Below are positions 23,166 through 32,570 of a stretch of 64,000 nt of DNA, piece after piece. Numbering within the stretch: position 1 is the stretch's first letter; each line of letters opens with the position of its first letter. The notes under the pieces were generated by a model. It was given only the letters and a program-made list of their open reading frames with translations, did no database searches and had not been told where the DNA came from. This DNA is from VRUE01 sp963720805 (GTDB lineage: Bacteria; Actinomycetota; Thermoleophilia; Solirubrobacterales; 70-9). A program made the position numbers and the translations under genes. The stretch lies in assembly GCA_963720805.1 (NCBI GenBank), contig CAVRGT010000006.1:310001-374000 (forward strand), given 5' to 3'.

Positions 23166-24506
23166 TTAGCCGAAGAACACCTGCTGCAAGAGGAAGACGT
23201 TGAGGGCGATGATCATCGCCGCCAGCACCCCGGCAAGCCCGGTCAGCCAACGCGGGTTGACCAACGCGCCCATCACGTCGTTCTTCGAAGCCAGCATCAA
23301 CAGCGGCACCAGGGCGAAGGGGATGCCGAAGGAGAGGACGACCTGGCTGCCGACCAGGGCGTCGGTCGGGTTGAGGCCGATGGCGAGGACGAACAGCGCC
23401 GGCGCCAGGGTGATCGAGCGACGCAGGAAGATCGGGATGCGGCGCCGGATGAAGCCCTGCATCACGACCTGGCCGGCCATCGTCCCGACCGAGGAAGAGG
23501 CGAAGCCGGAGGCGAGCAGGGCGATGCCGAAGACGGTCGCGGCGTTGACCGAGACCAGCGACTTAAGGCCGTCGTAGGCGCCTTCGATCGAGTCGATCCC
23601 GGAGAGGCCACCCTGATGGAAGAGGGCGGCGGCGACGACCATCATCGAGAGGTTGACCACACCGGCCAGCGACATCGCGATCACCACGTCGACCTTCTCG
23701 AAGCGCAGGATGCGCCGCTTCTCATCGTCGTTGCGGCCGACGATGCGCCGCTGGGTCAGCGCCGAGTGCAGGTAGATCACGTGTGGCATCACGGTCGCGC
23801 CGATGATTCCGGTGGCGAGCAGGATGCTCTCGGTGCCGGCAAAGCCGGGCACGAAGAGGTGCTTTGCCACTTCGCCACCGTCCGGGCTGGACTCGAACAG
23901 CTCGTAGACGAAGGAGGCGACGACGACGCCGACCAGGGCCGTGATCGCCGCCTCGAGCCGGCGGAAGCCCATCTGCTGCAGCGCGAGGATGCCGAAGGCG
24001 CCAACGCCGGCGATCACCCCGGCCGGGAAGAGCGGGATACCGAAGAGCAGGTTGAGGCCGAGCGCGGCGCCGACAACCTCGGCAATGTCGGTCGCCATCG
24101 CCACCACCTCGGCCTGCAGCCAGAGGCCGATCGAGGTGCGCCGGGAGAAGGTCTCGCGGCAGAGCTCGGCGAGGTTCTTGCCGGTCGCGATCCCGAGCTT
24201 GGCCGACTGGGTCTGGACCACCATCGCGATCAGGTTGGCCGCGAGGATCACCCAGAGCAGCAGGTAGCCGAACTTGGCCCCACCGGCGATGTTTGTGGCG
24301 AAGTTGCCGGGGTCGATGTAGGCGACGGCGGCGACGAACGACGGGCCGAGGAAGGGCCAGATGCGGGAGAGGCCGCGGGCGTCGCCGTCGAGCGAGCGGC
24401 GGGCGGCGCGGGCAACGGCGGCCTCGCCGGGAAGAACGTCCTCGACCGTGGCCTCGGCCGACCGACCCTCCGCGGGTGGCGACTCGGTGACCGATGGCGG
24501 CTTCAC
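23166..24506 (-). CDS. mntH: NRAMP-family Mn2+/Fe2+ proton symporter
   Basis: A 446-residue membrane transporter with about 11 helices. The metal-binding helix-1 motif DPGN occurs in AYIDPGNFATN, and the helix-6 motif is MPHVIYLHSAL; both are characteristic of manganese and iron importers. The N-terminal 45 residues are hydrophilic. Its ATG overlaps the stop of mntR (ATGA), forming a regulator-transporter operon driven from the mntR promoter, which carries two DtxR-type operators. Manganese-repressed uptake is therefore expected. Confidence 0.95.
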   Translation of the reverse strand: MKPPSVTESPPAEGRSAEATVEDVLPGEAAVARAARRSLDGDARGLSRIWPFLGPSFVAAVAYIDPGNFATNIAGGAKFGYLLLWVILAANLIAMVVQTQSAKLGIATGKNLAELCRETFSRRTSIGLWLQAEVVAMATDIAEVVGAALGLNLLFGIPLFPAGVIAGVGAFGILALQQMGFRRLEAAITALVGVVVASFVYELFESSPDGGEVAKHLFVPGFAGTESILLATGIIGATVMPHVIYLHSALTQRRIVGRNDDEKRRILRFEKVDVVIAMSLAGVVNLSMMVVAAALFHQGGLSGIDSIEGAYDGLKSLVSVNAATVFGIALLASGFASSSVGTMAGQVVMQGFIRRRIPIFLRRSITLAPALFVLAIGLNPTDALVGSQVVLSFGIPFALVPLLMLASKNDVMGALVNPRWLTGLAGVLAAMIIALNVFLLQQVFFG

Positions 24507-24949
24507 CGGCCCTCACCCTCCTCCACCGGGAGGCTGAGATCGGGACCGGGGATCGGCGTGCCGTGCGGGTCGTGGCTCGGCTCGCCGAGCTTGGCGGCGA
24601 TCAACAGCTCGAGCTCCTCGGAGATGTAGTGCTCGAGCACCTCGGCCTCCTCGTGCACCCGGTCCTCTGGCATACCGAGTGCCTCGGAGAGGTAGGCCTC
24701 GATCAGCCGGTGGTGGCGGATCACCTCGAGCGCGACCTTCTCCCCCGCCGGGGTCAGGGTCACGCCCTTGTAAGGGAGGTAGTCGACCAGGCCCATCTCG
24801 CCGAGCTTCTTCAGCATCGAGGTGGCGGTGGCCGGCGTCACGCTGAGGCGCTGGGCGACCTCGCCGTTTAGGACGGGGCCCTGGCGCTGCTGCGAGAGGG
24901 CGTAGATCGCCTTGGCGTAGTCCTCTATGGCCTCGGAGGGTTTAGACAC
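24503..24949 (-). CDS. mntR: DtxR/MntR-family metal-dependent repressor
   Basis: A 148-residue metalloregulator. Residues 1-65 form the winged helix (IEDYAKAIYALSQQ, EVAQRLSVTPATATSMLKKL) and 66-140 the metal-binding dimer domain (HHRLIEAYLSEALGM, HEEAEVLEHYISEEL) with the usual Glu/His ligands. There is no SH3-like third domain, as in MntR. The GTG start lies inside one of two TTTAGA-type operator palindromes, so the protein likely represses its own operon with mntH when manganese is sufficient. Confidence 0.93.
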   Translation of the reverse strand: MSKPSEAIEDYAKAIYALSQQRQGPVLNGEVAQRLSVTPATATSMLKKLGEMGLVDYLPYKGVTLTPAGEKVALEVIRHHRLIEAYLSEALGMPEDRVHEEAEVLEHYISEELELLIAAKLGEPSHDPHGTPIPGPDLSLPVEEGEGR

Positions 24950-24975
24950 GTCTAAAGAGTTTAGAGATATCTAAA
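24941..24975 (-). promoter_or_regulatory. Two tandem DtxR/MntR-type operators
   Basis: Palindromes TTTAGACACGTCTAAA (24941-24956) and TTTAGAGATATCTAAA (24960-24975) lie 19 bases apart centre to centre, about two helical turns. The first covers the GTG start of mntR and the second the -10 region (TAAACT at 24958-24963 on the minus strand). Bound repressor would block both RNA polymerase and initiation. Confidence 0.85.
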
Positions 24976-25001
24976 AAGCGGGTGGCAGGGGCGTCGGAGA
25001 T

Positions 25002-25101
25002 GCCCTCTCCCGAGCAACAGCGGGGAGGGTGGCGGAGGGCGATGGGGATGACCCCTCTCTCGCAACAGCGGGGAGGCTCGTTCGGGGTCATCCCCATCGC
25101 C
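25002..25101. repeat. Double hairpin with two copies of the conserved loop motif
   Basis: An 18-bp perfect stem (25038-25055 with 25084-25101) encloses CAACAGCGGGGAG at 25063-25075. A second copy of the same motif at 25015-25027 is bracketed by a 6-bp stem (25002-25007 with 25035-25040). Read on the minus strand the motif is CTCCCCGCTGTTG, the loop seen in the cofE hairpin and the hairpin at 17745. It fills most of the mntR-ygfZ intergenic region. Confidence 0.75.
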
Positions 25102-25117
25102 GCCGACAGCGGCTTCC

Positions 25118-25123
25118 TAGAAT
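25118..25123 (+). promoter_or_regulatory. -10 box of a probable leaderless promoter
   Basis: TAGAAT lies 6 bases before the ygfZ ATG at 25130. Confidence 0.45.
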
Positions 25124-25129
25124 TGCCAC

Positions 25130-26083
25130 ATGACTGAAGTCGTGACAGTTGAGATCGATGCGCAGTACAGGCAGCTGAGGGAAGAGTGCGGGGTGGTTGA
25201 TCGCTCGGATCGGGGGAAGCTGCTTGTGACCGGGTCGGAAGCTGCTGAGTACCTGCAGGGGCAGTTGACCAATGACATCGAGGTGCTTGAGCCGGGTGAG
25301 GGCTGTTATGCGGCGTTGCTTGATCGCAAGGGGCATATGCAGGCGGATATGCGGGTGCTGGTGGTGGACGGGGAGAAGATTTGGGTCGATACCGAGCCGG
25401 AGGGGCTGGGGGCGGCGCGGCGGCATCTCGAGATGTACAAGATCGGGCGCGATGCGGATGTCGTCGACGCCGGGGCCGAACGGGCGATCGTCTCGCTGAT
25501 TGGGCCACGGAGCGCGGAGCTGGCCGGGTCCTCTCCCCTGCCCGAGTACTGCCACGAAGAGGTCTCGGTCGATGGGATCGAGTGCCCCGCGGTTGGCACA
25601 GCCCTTGGCATCGACCTGATTCCTCGCGCCGAGGATCGTGAGCGTTTGATCGCCGTGCTGGCCGCGGCGGGAGCGCCCGCGGTGGACCCCGCCGCGGCGG
25701 AGATCGTTCGGATCGAGAGCGGTACACCCCGCTTCGGCAGCGAGATGGACACAGCGACGATGCCCGCCGAGGCCGGCATCGTCGAGGCCGCGGTCAACTT
25801 CGAGAAGGGCTGCTACATCGGCCAGGAGACCGTCGCCCGACTGCACTACAAGGGCAAGCCGAACCGGCACCTGCGCGGACTTCAGCTCAGCGCGCCCGCG
25901 GAGGTCGGGGTGACGCTCTCGCTTGGCGAGAAGGAGGTCGGCAGGCTCGGCGGTAGCTGCGTCTCCCCCGCCCACGGGGCGATCGGGCTGGCGATCGTGC
26001 GGCGCGAGGCAGAGCCCGGTGCCGAGCTGCTCGTAGGTGAAGATGGGGTTACGGCTCGCGTTGTCGACTTGCCCTTCGGCTAG
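25130..26083 (+). CDS. ygfZ: YgfZ/GcvT-like folate-binding protein
   Basis: A 317-residue protein of the YgfZ/IBA57 family, which helps maintain Fe-S enzymes and has a GcvT fold binding tetrahydrofolate. The hallmark KGCYIGQETVAR (family K-G-C-[FY]-x-G-Q-E) is present near residue 225, as are LLVTGSEAAEYLQGQLTND in the N-terminal half and MPAEAGIVEAAVNFEKG. The early part of the gene has noticeably more T/A third positions than its neighbours (for example TGCTTGAGCC), an uneven composition within one frame. TAGAAT lies 6 bases before the ATG. Confidence 0.9.
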   Translation: MTEVVTVEIDAQYRQLREECGVVDRSDRGKLLVTGSEAAEYLQGQLTNDIEVLEPGEGCYAALLDRKGHMQADMRVLVVDGEKIWVDTEPEGLGAARRHLEMYKIGRDADVVDAGAERAIVSLIGPRSAELAGSSPLPEYCHEEVSVDGIECPAVGTALGIDLIPRAEDRERLIAVLAAAGAPAVDPAAAEIVRIESGTPRFGSEMDTATMPAEAGIVEAAVNFEKGCYIGQETVARLHYKGKPNRHLRGLQLSAPAEVGVTLSLGEKEVGRLGGSCVSPAHGAIGLAIVRREAEPGAELLVGEDGVTARVVDLPFG

Positions 26084-26086
26084 ATT
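26081..26086 (+). promoter_or_regulatory. -10 box of a probable leaderless promoter
   Basis: TAGATT lies 7 bases before the ATG at 26094; its first base pairs also encode the ygfZ stop codon (TAG). Confidence 0.45.
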
Positions 26087-26093
26087 CCGCCCG

Positions 26094-26579
26094 ATGGGAA
26101 GTGGGAGAGGCAGAGCCTTCGCCGCGGGCGGCGTCCTCGCGTTGGGACTGCTCGCGGCCGGTTGCGGCTCGGCGGAACATCCCAATGAACACCGGGCGCA
26201 ACCGCCGACCCGGGTCAGCGTCACGGTGACGCCGAAGGCGATCACGGTGCAGCCGCCGCGGATCGCGGTCGGCCCGGAACCGAGCCAGCAGATCCCGCAG
26301 AACCAGCACGCCCCCCAGCCGCAGGTGCGCTCCAAAGCGCCGGTCGACGTCGTCTTCGTCTCCGCCAACCTGACCGACTTCGACTCGAAACTCGAAGTCC
26401 GCGGCCCCAAGAACGTGCAATCGAAAGCGCTCGTCGCCAACGGCAACAACTCCCTGCTCGCCGCCCTGCCGACCGGCGTCTACGAGGTCAGCGCCGCCGA
26501 CATCCCCAGCGCCAAGCCGGTCCGCTTCACCGTCGGCCCGTACCGCAGTTCCTCCGAGAACGATCTGCTGCTGCCGTAA
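26094..26579 (+). CDS. Lipoprotein of unknown function
   Basis: A 161-residue predicted lipoprotein with a signal peptide ending LGLLAAGC. A Pro/Gln/Val-rich linker follows (PPTRVSVTVTPKAITVQPP), then a beta-rich C-terminal domain (VDVVFVSANLTDFDSKLEVRGP) that ends in a Gly-poor, Ser-rich tail. The ATG at 26094 gives a proper signal peptide and matches the leaderless promoter; an earlier in-frame ATG at 26037 lies inside ygfZ. No family recognised. Confidence 0.7.
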   Translation: MGSGRGRAFAAGGVLALGLLAAGCGSAEHPNEHRAQPPTRVSVTVTPKAITVQPPRIAVGPEPSQQIPQNQHAPQPQVRSKAPVDVVFVSANLTDFDSKLEVRGPKNVQSKALVANGNNSLLAALPTGVYEVSAADIPSAKPVRFTVGPYRSSSENDLLLP

Positions 26580-26582
26580 ATA

Positions 26583-26600
26583 GCGGCCTTCCGGGGCCGC
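26583..26600 (+). terminator. Short GC hairpin after the lipoprotein gene
   Basis: GCGGCC and GGCCGC pair around a 6-base loop, starting three bases after the stop codon. No T-run follows; a weak terminator at best. Confidence 0.35.
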
Positions 26601-26634
26601 CGCAACGTCTGCCCCGCTCGTCACCATCGAGTGC

Positions 26635-27825
26635 GTGACCATCGTTCTCGCAATCGCCGTGCTCGCGCTCGCCGCGGCACTCGTCTACGTCGTCGCTCGC
26701 CGCCCCGAGGAGCAGGCCCCGCTCGATCACGGCCCGGCGATCCAGGAGGCGACCTCGAAGGCGGTCGCCGATCTGCTGCGGGTCAACGAGGAGTCGCGCA
26801 AGCTCGACACCCAGGCGGCCGAGGCGGCATTGCAGAAGCGCGAGGCCGAGTTCCGGCGGCTGACCGAGCCGATCGGCAAAAACCTCGAGCGGATCGAAAA
26901 AGAGGTCTCGACAATGAGCCGCGACCGCCGCAGCGCCGACGGCGCGGTGCGGACACTGCTGGACGAGATGAAGATCGGCCTCGGCGACCTCGGCACCCAG
27001 ACCGGGACCCTGGTCAAGGCATTGCGCCAGCCGCAAACCCGCGGTCAGTGGGGCGAGGTGCAGCTGAAGCGCTGCGTCGAGATCTCCGGCATGACCGAGC
27101 ACGTCGACTTCGAGCTGCAGCAGACCTTCAACGACGGCGAGGGCATCCTGAGGCCCGACGCCGTGGTGATGCTGCCCGCGGGCCGCCGCGTCGTGATCGA
27201 CTCCAAGGTGCCGCTCGACGCCTACCTCGAGGTGCTTGAGGCCGAGGACGACGCCAGCCGCAAGGGCGAGCTGATCCGCCACGCCCGCCAGGTCCGCGAC
27301 CACATCACCAAACTCGCCTCGAAGCGCTACCAGGACCAGTTCGACAGCGGCGAGACTCCAGACTTCGTCGTCTGCTTCATGCCCTCCGAGGCCGCCCTGC
27401 ACGCCGCCTTCGAGGCCGAGCCCTCGCTCTATGACTACGCGCTCGAGCAGAAGATCCTGATCGCGACGCCGACCACGCTGGTCGGCCTGCTGCGCACGGT
27501 CGAGCTCGGCTGGCGCCAGGAGCAGATTGCCGAGCAGGCGCAGGAGATCGCCTCCGCCTCGCGCGAGCTGCACAGCCGCATGGGCGCCTTCCTCGAACAC
27601 TTCGCCAAGGCCGGGCGCCAGCTCAACTCGGCGACCAAATCCTTCGACGACGCGGTCGGCTCGCTGGAGAGCCGGATCATGCCGCAGCTGCGCCGCATCG
27701 AGGAGATGGGCGCCGCCTCGGGCAAGGAGCTGGAGGAGCCGCACCGGGTCGACCGCGCCGTCCGCCCGATCCTCGCCGAGCTGAAAGAGCTCGAGGATCC
27801 AGAAGGCGAGTCCAAGGCCGCCTGA
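26635..27825 (+). CDS. rmuC: DNA recombination protein RmuC
   Basis: A 396-residue RmuC-family protein. It has an N-terminal membrane anchor (IVLAIAVLALAAALVYVVA), a long coiled-coil (about 35-130, Glu/Arg-rich), then the restriction-endonuclease-like RmuC domain: RGQWGEVQLKRCVEISGM, RPDAVVMLPAGRRVVIDSKVPLDAYL (D...D-x-K core) and FVVCFMPSEAALHAAFE. E. coli RmuC limits DNA inversions between short inverted repeats. That is of interest here because this window is rich in long palindromes, but any link is speculation. The start is a GTG. Confidence 0.92.
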   Translation: MTIVLAIAVLALAAALVYVVARRPEEQAPLDHGPAIQEATSKAVADLLRVNEESRKLDTQAAEAALQKREAEFRRLTEPIGKNLERIEKEVSTMSRDRRSADGAVRTLLDEMKIGLGDLGTQTGTLVKALRQPQTRGQWGEVQLKRCVEISGMTEHVDFELQQTFNDGEGILRPDAVVMLPAGRRVVIDSKVPLDAYLEVLEAEDDASRKGELIRHARQVRDHITKLASKRYQDQFDSGETPDFVVCFMPSEAALHAAFEAEPSLYDYALEQKILIATPTTLVGLLRTVELGWRQEQIAEQAQEIASASRELHSRMGAFLEHFAKAGRQLNSATKSFDDAVGSLESRIMPQLRRIEEMGAASGKELEEPHRVDRAVRPILAELKELEDPEGESKAA

Positions 27826-27890
27826 CGCGGCGTATGCCTGAGCGGCGTTAGGATTCGCCCGCCCACAAACCGACCTGCGGAGGATCACAG

Positions 27891-29155
27891 TTGGCCGTTG
27901 ACACGAGCACAGTTGCGAAGCTGGACGTCGAGCCCGGCACCCTGCCCGAGACGATGGCCGCCTGGGTGATCCGCCAGGAGCGCGAGGGGGAGCCGAAAGA
28001 CGCCTTCCAGCTCGAGCAGATCGAGGTTCCCGAGCCGGGCCCCTTCGAGGTGATCGTCCGCGTGATGGCGGCCGGGGTCAACTTCAACAACGTCTGGGCG
28101 GCGCTGGGCAAGCCGGTCTCGGTCTTCGGCTACGGCGACCACCCCGAGTACGGCCACCACATCGGCGGCTCCGACGCCTCCGGCATCGTCTGGAAGGTCG
28201 GCGAGGGCGTCACTCGCTGGAAGGCGGGCGACGAGGTGGTCGTCCACTGCAACCAGGCCTCCTACGAGGACGTCGAGGTGCACGGGCTCGACCCGCTCGC
28301 CGCGCCGAGCCAGAGGATCTGGGGCTACGAGACGACCTGGGGCTCCTTCGCCCAGTTCACCAAGGTGCAGGCGCAGCAGCTCCTCCCCCGCCCCCAGAAC
28401 CTCTCCTGGGCCGACTCCTCCTCTTACGGCCTCACCTACTTCACCGCCTACCGGATGCTGATCGACCAGTGCAAGCTGCAGCCCGGCCACAACGTCTTGA
28501 TCTGGGGCGCCGCCGGCGGCCTCGGCGTCTTCGCCGTGCAGCTCTGCAAGGCGGCCGGAGCAAACGCGGTCGGCGTCGTCTCCTCCGACGAGAAGGGCGA
28601 GCTGATCAAGCAGCTCGGCGCGGTCGACTACATCAACCGCAAGGAGTTCGGCGAGATGATGCGGACGCCGGAGAACCTCGTCGACAAGGCCGCCGACAAG
28701 GAGCGCTTCCTGGCCTCGCGCGGCTTCGCCAAGCGGATCAAGGAGATCCTCGGCGACGCCCCCGACATCGTCTTCGAGCACGTCGGCCAGGCGACCTTCC
28801 CGACCTCCGTCTTCGTCGTCAAGCCGTTCGGCAAAGTCGTCATCTGCGGCGCCACCTCGGGCTATCCAGCTCGACTTCGACGTGCGCTACCTGTGGATGA
28901 AGCAGAAGCAGATCATCGGCTCGCACTTCGCCAACGCCTACGAGTGCATGAAGGCCAACCAGCTGATGGCCGAGGGCAAGGTCCGCCCGGTGATCTCGCA
29001 GACGATGGGCTTCGACGGCGTCGCCGAGGCGCACCAGCTGATGCACGAAAACAAGCACCTGGGCAAGATCGCGATCCTGGTCGGAGCCGAGTCCGAGGAC
29101 CGAGGGGCAAAACGTGGACGGCCCGGGCGCGATCCGGGCGGAGGTGGGAGCCTGA
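27891..29155 (+). CDS. ccr: Crotonyl-CoA carboxylase/reductase, two frameshifts
   Basis: A zinc-free MDR-type reductase of about 420 residues that converts crotonyl-CoA, CO2 and NADPH to ethylmalonyl-CoA. Diagnostic segments: the N-terminal TMAAWVIRQEREGEPKDAFQ, GVNFNNVWAALGKPVS, YGHHIGGSDASG, VHCNQASYEDVEVHGLDPL, WGAAGGLGVFAVQLCKA (NADPH loop) and VFEHVGQATFPTSVFV. One extra C near 28867 shifts the frame before LDFDVRYLWMKQKQIIGSHFAN, and another near 29100 before the tail EGQNVDGPGAIRAEVGA. Correcting both gives a stop (TGATG) coupled to the next gene. Translation starts at TTG with ribosome site GGAGG. It is the signature enzyme of the ethylmalonyl-CoA pathway. Confidence 0.92.
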
Positions 29156-29449
29156 TGAGCGAGATTTGCGTACTGGACTGGCACATCGCCCCCTTCCGGG
29201 CCGATCGCTGGCTCGACATCTGGGAGCCGGCGGCGGCGCGGATGCCCGCCTACGGCGCCAAGAGCTGGTCGCTGACCCGCGCCGATCGACGACCCGCTCT
29301 CCTTCCGCCAGTCCTCACTCTGGGAGAGCCGCTCGGACTTCGAGCGCTACTGGTTCTCGGAGGAAATCGAGAAGGCCCGCGCCGCCTGCATCGACCTCTA
29401 CGACCTGCCCCTGCTGCCCAGCTGGCACACCCTGCTCGTCGCCGAGTGA
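29155..29449 (+). CDS. Small protein coupled to ccr, one frameshift
   Basis: A product of about 97 residues when one extra base near 29281 is ignored. The first 42 residues (MSEICVLDWHIAPFRADRWLDIW to KSWSLTR) are in one frame. The rest (IDDPLSFRQSSLWESRSDFERYW to SWHTLLVAE) is in another. The layout, with Trp-rich strands and SDFERYWFSEEIEKAR, resembles a dimeric alpha/beta-barrel (antibiotic-monooxygenase-like) domain. Its ATG overlaps the restored ccr stop (TGATG), so it should be co-translated with ccr. The function is unknown. Confidence 0.6.
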
Positions 29450-29470
29450 AGCGGCGACCGTCGGTGGGCC

Positions 29471-32140
29471 TCAGCGCCTCGCGTGACGGTGCCGCGACCG
29501 CTCCGCCGGCTTCAGCACCTTCCAGCTGAACCTCGCCGGCTTGCCTTGGTGGCCGGCGAGGATCGCGACGACGGTGAAGACGTGACGCCCCGGTTTCAGG
29601 CGCCGGTAGGCCTTCGGGGACCTGCATCCCTTCAGGGTCCCATTGTCGAGTCCGCACTTGAAGTGGCTGCCAGGCTCATCGGAGACAAACACGTAGCGAG
29701 CCCGGACATTGCGCGTCCTCCGCGGCGGATGGGATTTGATCGTCGCGGCGGGCGCCAACAAGGACGACGGCTGCCCCAGTCGGCCCCACCGGGGCAGGCG
29801 TGAGGCTCGGCGGGGATCAGAATCGGAGTGATCGGTTCTTCTTCTTCTTCGGGCCCGAGGTATTCGGCCGTGTAATCGTGGGCGCCGGCCTGGGCGACGA
29901 CCGCGTGCACTCGCCCACCACCGTCCGACCATTTCTTCCAGGTGTAGGTGACGCCTTCGACTTCCGCCGTCGGCGGCGCTGTAACGGTTACGTGCGAGGC
30001 TTCGATCGCTTCGACCCCGAAGGGGGTCGCTTCGGTCTGCAGGCCAGCCGAGATCGTGATTCCGGGAGGATCGGAGCGGATGCCCAGGTGAGACGTTCGG
30101 GTAGAGATCGATCGTCCTGGTCGCAGAGAGGCCGCGCGCGTCGGTGGCGGTCAGGGCGAGTTCGATGTGCGAGGGGAGGTCGTGATCGGGCGCGACCAGG
30201 TCGCCCGAGTCAACCGCGGGAAAGACCCCCAGCGGGTGCGCATGGCACGACTCGGGACCCCCCGGGCAGTGGTACAGACGCGAGCGCCAGTAGAGATGGG
30301 CCGGTTCCAGCGGGTCGCCCTGACCGTCTTTCGCGTCGCCTTCGAAGTGGATCGATTGCCCAACGGCCCACCTGAAGCCGGATCGTCCGGCGCTTCGATC
30401 GCGGGTTCGGGCGGGGTGTCGCCCGGATAGATCGTGAGCTGGGCGATGCTCTCGTTACCGTCTGGATCGACCACTCGCACGGCGAGGGGGTGCGATTTGT
30501 CGCACCCGCATAGCTTTCGGTTGCGGTACTCGTTTTCGTCGGCGCGCCGAAGACGCCGTTGCCGTCCAGGTCCCATTCGTATTCGAGCGCCTGGCCCTGC
30601 GGGTCGGTCGATTCGCCGGCGTCGAAGTGAACTTCCAATGGCAGCGTCGCTCCCGAGGTCTTGTCGGCCGTCAGCTTGGCATGCGGCGCTTCCGGGTCAT
30701 AGGAGATCCTGTGAATCGCGCCCGGTCCGTATTCCGGCCCGTAGAGGCTCACGTAGTAGAGGTCTCCCCCAGGCCCGGTCTCGATGTCGACGCCGGGGTA
30801 GAGGCCACCATCGGTCATGAACGGTTCGGTGGTCGAGGGGTCGGGGGACCATCGTCGTCAGGGTGCATCACGTATAGGCAGCCCCGCACCGGATCCGAGA
30901 AGAAGAGCGCGCCTTGGAAGGCGGCGGGGTAGGAGCTGCCCTCGTAAAAGGAGGCCCTCCGATCACCGAGCCGGGTTCGTAGTCGGGCACTGATCCTCAG
31001 GCGTGACCCCGGATTCATGCGAGTAGTAGAAAAACGGTTCTGCGGTCGAGCCGCTGGTTTCGTAGAGGTGATCGCAGATTGCGAGGCCGCGAAACTCGTA
31101 CAGTTCGCGTTTTTCGGGCCCCTCGTAACAGGGCCAGCCCGAGTTGTAGACGCGGTTCGACGAGGGTGTGAGGCGGTCCATCTCCTCGTAGATCGAAGAT
31201 CCGACGTTGTCGACGTAGATTTCGTTCGTCGCTGGATCGATCGTGAAGCGGAAGGGATTGCGGAAGCCCTTGGCGATGATGCGACGTTCGTTTTCGTTGA
31301 GGCTGGCCGCGAGAGGATTTCCGGCAGACCCTGCCCGGTTTCCGGGTCGACGCGGATCAGCGCCCCACCCAGGACCTTGGGATTCTGGGCCCGAAGGGCG
31401 CCGCCTTCGGAGCTCGGCGGTTCCTCTTTTCCGCCGATGACATTCGGGCGGATCGCCGCAGGGGTTCTTTGGGATAGCCGTATTGGCCCCAATCGACCTT
31501 GGTGTAGCTGGCACCCTCTCCGCCGCTGGCGAGAGGTTGCCGTCGGCGTCGAACTGCAGGTCGCCAACCGAGTGCGAGGAGAACTGCTGGCACCAATCGG
31601 TGATCAGGGTTTTCGTCGGCGATCGATTCGTCGCTCGTCGCAGGTCCGCAGTCAGGCGGGAGAGCCGTCCCTGGATCACGCAGCCATCGGTTTCGACCCC
31701 GGCGGTTCCGGGCAAGGGTCACCGTCTTCACCCGCTTTCCCCCAGTGAGGAGCGCTCCCTCCCGGCAAGGGGTCATAGGCGTAGAGGACGTAGACGTAGG
31801 GGTGCGCGGCCGAGAATTGCGGGTCGAGGGCAAGACCGAGCAGCCCGCGATCGTTGGCGTTGTAGACCTCGGTGCGGAGATCGGCGAAGAGCGTCGGCGT
31901 GTGGTCGGAGAGGCTGTCGTAAACGAGGATCTTCCCCGACTTCTCGCCGACGAAGACCTTGCCGTCGGGCGCGAATCTGAGGCTCGTCGGTTCTTCGCTT
32001 GGCCGGCCTGGAGCCCTTCAAAAGCCGACAGTGTCCTGAAAGCCACTTGGCAGCACCGGTTCCGCCGCCGCCGGCGCGGTCACAGAACCGAGACAAACGA
32101 TGACTGGCAGCGCCACGCCGGCCCAGCCCGGGACCCTCAT
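29471..32140 (-). pseudogene. PQQ-type sugar dehydrogenase with PKD domain, many frameshifts
   Basis: The start at 32140 gives a signal peptide (VALPVIVCLGSVTAPAAA), then pieces in changing frames: LRFAPDGKVFVGEKSGKILVYD and GLLGLALDPQF (glucose/sorbosone dehydrogenase propeller), GFRNPFRFTIDP, YNSGWPCYEG, then a PKD-like stretch (LEVHFDAGESTDPQGQ, LEYEWDLDGNG) and a C-terminal Ig-like domain (VFVSDEPGSHFKCGLDN). I count at least eight frame changes in 2.7 kb. The pieces keep coding quality and almost no stops, which points to an error-prone stretch or very recent decay. The ATG overlaps the clpS stop (ATGA). An intact product would be an 880-residue secreted protein oxidising sugars. Confidence 0.75.
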
Positions 32141-32427
32141 CCGCGCTCCAGCGGTGCCATCGTCAAACCCGCCGCCTCGAGCTGCGCCCAGTAGTGCTCG
32201 GCGAGCTCGCGCTGTCCCGACCAGACGATCGCCTGGCCGCTGTTGTGGATGGCGTCGGCGAGCTGGTGGCCGCGCTCCAGCGAGACTCCCGGCAGCACCC
32301 GCGCCAAGCTCTGGGCGACGTGATCGAAGGTGTTGTGGTTGTCATTGCGGACGATCACCCGCCACTCGCCACCAAGATCCGAGCCGGGGCCCCCGCCGCG
32401 CGGCTTCTCCACAGTCGTCGTCGACAT
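32137..32427 (-). CDS. clpS: ClpS adaptor protein
   Basis: A 96-residue adaptor that delivers N-degron substrates to the ClpA/ClpC unfoldase. The core WRVIVRNDNHNTFDHVAQSLARVLPGVSLERG has the conserved N-D-N-H/T-F region that binds N-terminal residues, and a later HNSGQAIVWSGQRELAEHYWAQLEAAGL. I start at MSTTTVEK, because CATAAT lies 8 bases before that ATG; a GTG six bases upstream also exists. No clp ATPase gene is adjacent. The stop overlaps the start of the sugar dehydrogenase gene. Confidence 0.92.
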   Translation of the reverse strand: MSTTTVEKPRGGGPGSDLGGEWRVIVRNDNHNTFDHVAQSLARVLPGVSLERGHQLADAIHNSGQAIVWSGQRELAEHYWAQLEAAGLTMAPLERG

Positions 32428-32570
32428 CGCCACGCATTATGCGGAAGTTCCGCTCAGCCGCGGCCTTTGCGAAGGCATTCGTATGTCTGTCCACAGGAAA
32501 GTTCACTTAACTACTCAGAATAGTTATGCTGAATAGAGAACAGCGCAAACCACCCGGGAGGCGACCCGCG

